DNA of 64,000 bases from Oreohelix idahoensis (taxonomy: Eukaryota; Mollusca; Gastropoda; Stylommatophora; Oreohelicidae). Position 1 is the first letter of the stretch; every line of letters starts with the position of its first letter. The notes beneath the pieces were generated by a model. The model did not search any database. It saw nothing but the letters and a program-made list of their open reading frames with translations, and was not told the DNA's origin. The position numbers were made by a program, and so were the translations under genes. Of this stretch, positions 61,162 through 64,000 are shown piece after piece. The stretch covers positions 372,001 through 436,000 of the forward strand of contig JAMPIV010019080.1 of NCBI GenBank assembly GCA_024509875.1, given 5' to 3'.

Positions 61162-61730
61162 AATAGAAAAAGTCGTATTTATTGCCATCTATAGAAGACA
61201 AGACTAATGGAGCTGTCCTATTTGTTTTTAATTAATATTTCTTGTACTCTGCCATGTTTACATACTCTAGAACCAGAACAGTGACATTCTTAGATTAAAC
61301 TACACATCCTGAAGTAAGACATCTTTACATAGTTTTGCAGTACGGGTTTCTGTAACAATGTATAGTGCATTATGAAATTGCTAGCACTTTCTGTAGCCTC
61401 ACCTTTGCTGCCTGATAGGAATTGCTTGTGGACGAAATAATCTTGTCTTTCTATCGTCATAGACGTGGGGTTCTACACGGTCTATAATAAAATACATATC
61501 ACTCACAAATGAGCGTTTAGATAATGTATTGAGGATAACCCAATATATTTCAAGTTTAACAAACATTATACATACTCCAGATTATAAAACAAAATTAAAC
61601 CGTCTCCAGACAATTCCCATTATATAAATATTATACCCAATACTCTCCGAGTACAGAAATAGTGTAGCCCATACTCTTCACATTAGACCAATATTACATG
61701 AAAAAAACAGTAACTGAATACATACATCTT
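61162..61730. other. Unassigned sequence
   Basis: Nothing recognised. Confidence 0.35.
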
Positions 61731-61885
61731 CTTCTTCTTTACAAGTGACATGGCTGGAGGCGTATGTGATCAAGTCTCTCCACAACTCTTTCTGCCTCCA
61801 GTGTTTTTTTTTTCTTAACTAGCGGCACTTCGACTTTCAGCCCTTCGGCCCAATGACATGTCATTGCGAGGCTGGGGAACTGTTA
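61731..61885 (-). mobile_element. Probable 5'-truncated retroposon with (GAA)n tail
   Basis: The minus strand ends in (GAA)n (TTCTTCTTC at 61731-61740). The preceding sequence can be read as TLEAERVVERLDHIRLQPCHL and then a stop, resembling the last residues of RNase H-bearing LINEs. It contains a TGACATGTCA palindrome. No target duplication was found, so the extent is approximate. Confidence 0.5.
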
Positions 61886-62727
61886 CGGTATATGATATTA
61901 ACGCCGTCTGCTAAAGGTTACCAGACGTGCAATTGTAAAGGTTAAGACATTTAATATATTGCGATAGATGTTTCAATTACTGAACGCTTCATACACGATC
62001 GATTATGACGTGTATAGCGTTGTTTAGGACACAGTCGGTAACTAAGAAACGCTACCCTTTGTTACTTGACCGCCAAGCTGAATAGCTGCGTTTTTTCTAA
62101 CCTTCCAGTTCAATGGCATGATATAGCCATTTATATGTGTATTTTTGATGGACCAGGGTCAGTCCTAGAACTCAATATGAGAGGGAAATATATGGAGGTT
62201 AGTATTTAACTAGAATTCTCAGAAGGAGAAGAATAATCGTCAAATTCGTATGAATATATTCAGACTCGCAGTCTCACTGTCGGCAGGTAGCCATGTCTAT
62301 CTGCTCGTGCATATAGCTGTGACGTTCTGACGACAATACTGCATTGTATCCTCATAACGGACATTGACACATAACCAGCAGTCTACGTTGTTGATTAATT
62401 TATGCATGACTTATATGAACTTACGTTCTACCCCTATTGGAATTGATCATCATGTATGTATTACTGTGAATAAATGTATGGACTCAATGAACCGACTTAT
62501 CACGTCAATGGAATTACAAGTTCAATATAATTGCAACTTTCAAATGTTTGCCACACGTTTTTCTACCCCACCCCGCATTCGCGTAAAGCAACACCAATTG
62601 ACACGATGAAAAATCTTGAATGAAACCATATAAGAACTCAACTAACATGGCCAGAATTTATAACCACTTTATTGACATTATATGGAACATTGTTGTCAAA
62701 TTGAATGTTCCAGAACAACAGAGAAGA
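61886..62727. other. Unassigned sequence
   Basis: Nothing recognised; the 81-codon frame at 62364-62609 has no motif. Confidence 0.35.
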
Positions 62728-62940
62728 TCGCCTTCAACAGGAACCTGAGGACTTTCCTTCCAACCCGGTCAGGAGCTTCGCTCCTTCCCATCTACAGAGG
62801 TTTATCTCAAGAGCCGTTCAGATTATTCAGTCAAGATCCCGGTCGTTGACACTCCTTCAAGCGCCGACGCCCGGGCTTGAACCTTGAAAACCTGGTCCCC
62901 AGTACAACGTTATAACCATTACACCAGCGCGGCTCCCCCA
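62728..62940 (-). mobile_element. tRNA-derived SINE, minus-strand copy
   Basis: On the minus strand from 62940: GGGGGAGCCGCGC, box A TGGTGTAATGG and box B GGTTCAAGCCC, then the same body as the copy at 19691 for about 150 bp. The 3' part (62728-62790) differs from the other copy and contains GGAGCGAAGCTCC, a small hairpin. A frame at 62705-62887 crosses it and is not a gene. Confidence 0.83.
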
Positions 62941-63138
62941 GTGTTATTTAAACATTATGTTGTTGAATTTCTTGCCATACAATGACGTCACACTGTCTAG
63001 AACATTCTCTCTTTGTTGTATTCTGTCTCTTTTTTCCTTCAATCTTAACAATGATAATTGTCATGATAGGAAGTTTAGTAGCGTTTGTAACAGATGAAAC
63101 AACAGCACCTCTTTAAGGAAAGATGAGGAAACGACAGC
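62941..63138. other. Unassigned spacer
   Basis: Nothing recognised. Confidence 0.3.
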
Positions 63139-63522
63139 GTGCATTCAGTGAAAGTTCTGTTGGTGCATTCAGTAAAAGTTATTTTGGTGCATTCAGGGAA
63201 AGTTATTTTGGTGCATTCAGTGAAAGTTAGTTTGGTGAATTCAGTGAAAGTTTTTTTGGTGAATTCAGTGAAAGTTATTTTGGTGCATTCAGTAAAAGTT
63301 ATTTTGTTGCATTCGGTGAAAGTTATTTTGGTGCAATCAGTGGTTATTTTGGTGTATTCAGTGAAAGTTATTTTGGGGCATTCAGTGTAAGTTATTTTGG
63401 TGAATTCAGTGAAAGTTATTTTGGTATATTCAGTGAAATTTATTTTGATGTATTCAGTGAAAGTATTTTAGTGCATTCAGCGAAATATATTTTGGTGTAT
63501 TCAGTGAAAAGTATTTTGGGTA
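63139..63522. repeat. 24-bp minisatellite, about 16 units
   Basis: Unit GGTGCATTCAGTGAAAGTTATTTT with variants (GTGAATTCAG, GTGTATTCAG, TATATTCAG). The 24-bp period gives an artefactual repetitive frame (HSVKVILV). The last few units are more degenerate. Confidence 0.95.
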
Positions 63523-64000
63523 CTAATTAAAATCATCCAAGTACTGGCCAATACTCTAAATATCATTTAAATTTCGCAGATCTTTACGCAAAACATATCA
63601 ATAAATTGCCGAGAACTGTAATATTAATTTTATAATATCAGAGCCACATAATAAATTTCCTTTATTTTTATTTTACTGTTCTGTTAAAACTAAAGACAGG
63701 ATAAATATTAAAATTAAAAAAAAAGAGTCAAGAACATTTTCGTACCTTAGCCGATGTAAGAAATGGCGGGAAAGCACGATGGTGTACGATTTCTTCATGA
63801 TGTCCATTTCTCTGTGTTCAGTTTATTTTGACGCTAGACTCGATGTTTACTGAAGACAACAATGATACTATTAGTTTCTCAGTTCAGGTTCAGAATCCGG
63901 CGTGTTCATCAACAATACCTCAGTGCTTACTGAAGCTCAAAATTGGTAATTTAATCATTCTGCTCAGAAATCAGGATAAGAATAAATTTCTATTAAACGT
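63523..64000. other. Unassigned AT-rich end of window
   Basis: Nothing recognised. Confidence 0.35.

Noticed and set aside
63139..63390. HSVKVILV repeat protein
   Set aside because: Artefact of the 24-bp minisatellite; adjoining degenerate units break the frame.

Overview
This window is AT-rich animal DNA that consists almost entirely of transposable elements, their remnants and tandem repeats. I recognise no host gene, spliced or not. The mix suggests a lophotrochozoan invertebrate, most likely a mollusc (inference, not proof): Ty3/gypsy elements with integrase upstream of reverse transcriptase, I-clade-like LINEs with an RNase H domain and a CCHC tail, LINE and SINE-like insertions with (GAA)n or (TTA)n tails, a tRNA-headed SINE, a hAT element with a ZMYM1-like transposase, a Tc1 derivative and many short-period minisatellites. 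The A/T richness and the coiled-coil Gag proteins fit the same picture.

Layout. 0.4-5.6 kb: old dispersed repeats, a (GAA)n retroposon with a 10-bp target duplication and two LINE 3' remnants. 5.9-15.5 kb: LTR element C (minus strand), with long LTRs carrying an 82-bp subrepeat array, frameshifted Gag, PR, IN, RT and RH in that order, and a young LINE fragment in its right LTR. 15.6-30.1 kb: LINE fragments, a tRNA-derived SINE, a (TA)n tract, a composite old repeat, and a 52-bp satellite inside a larger repeat. 30.2-45.8 kb: a nested stack. A 39-bp minisatellite is split by a hAT transposon (8-bp duplication). The hAT holds the 10.6-kb LTR element A (5-bp duplication), which holds a LINE (11-bp duplication). 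The hAT transposase gene is also interrupted by a Tc1 derivative flanked by TA. 45.8-49.5 kb: a SINE-like retroposon, LINE remnants and 59-, 33- and 35-bp tandem repeats. 49.8-57.9 kb: LTR element B (minus strand). 58.7-61.2 kb: a diverged solo LTR of the element A family, minus strand. 61.7-63.5 kb: a retroposon, a second copy of the tRNA-SINE and a 24-bp minisatellite.

How the parts relate. Elements B and C show the pol order integrase then reverse transcriptase, the arrangement described for the Gmr1 group of Ty3/gypsy elements. Element A has Gag, protease and integrase but no RT/RNase H. Element B has Gag, the integrase C-terminus, RT and RNase H, but lacks protease and the integrase core. 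Each therefore lacks functions the other encodes. Target-site duplications allow the order of several insertions to be read directly. Domain calls come from visible motifs only; no database search was possible.
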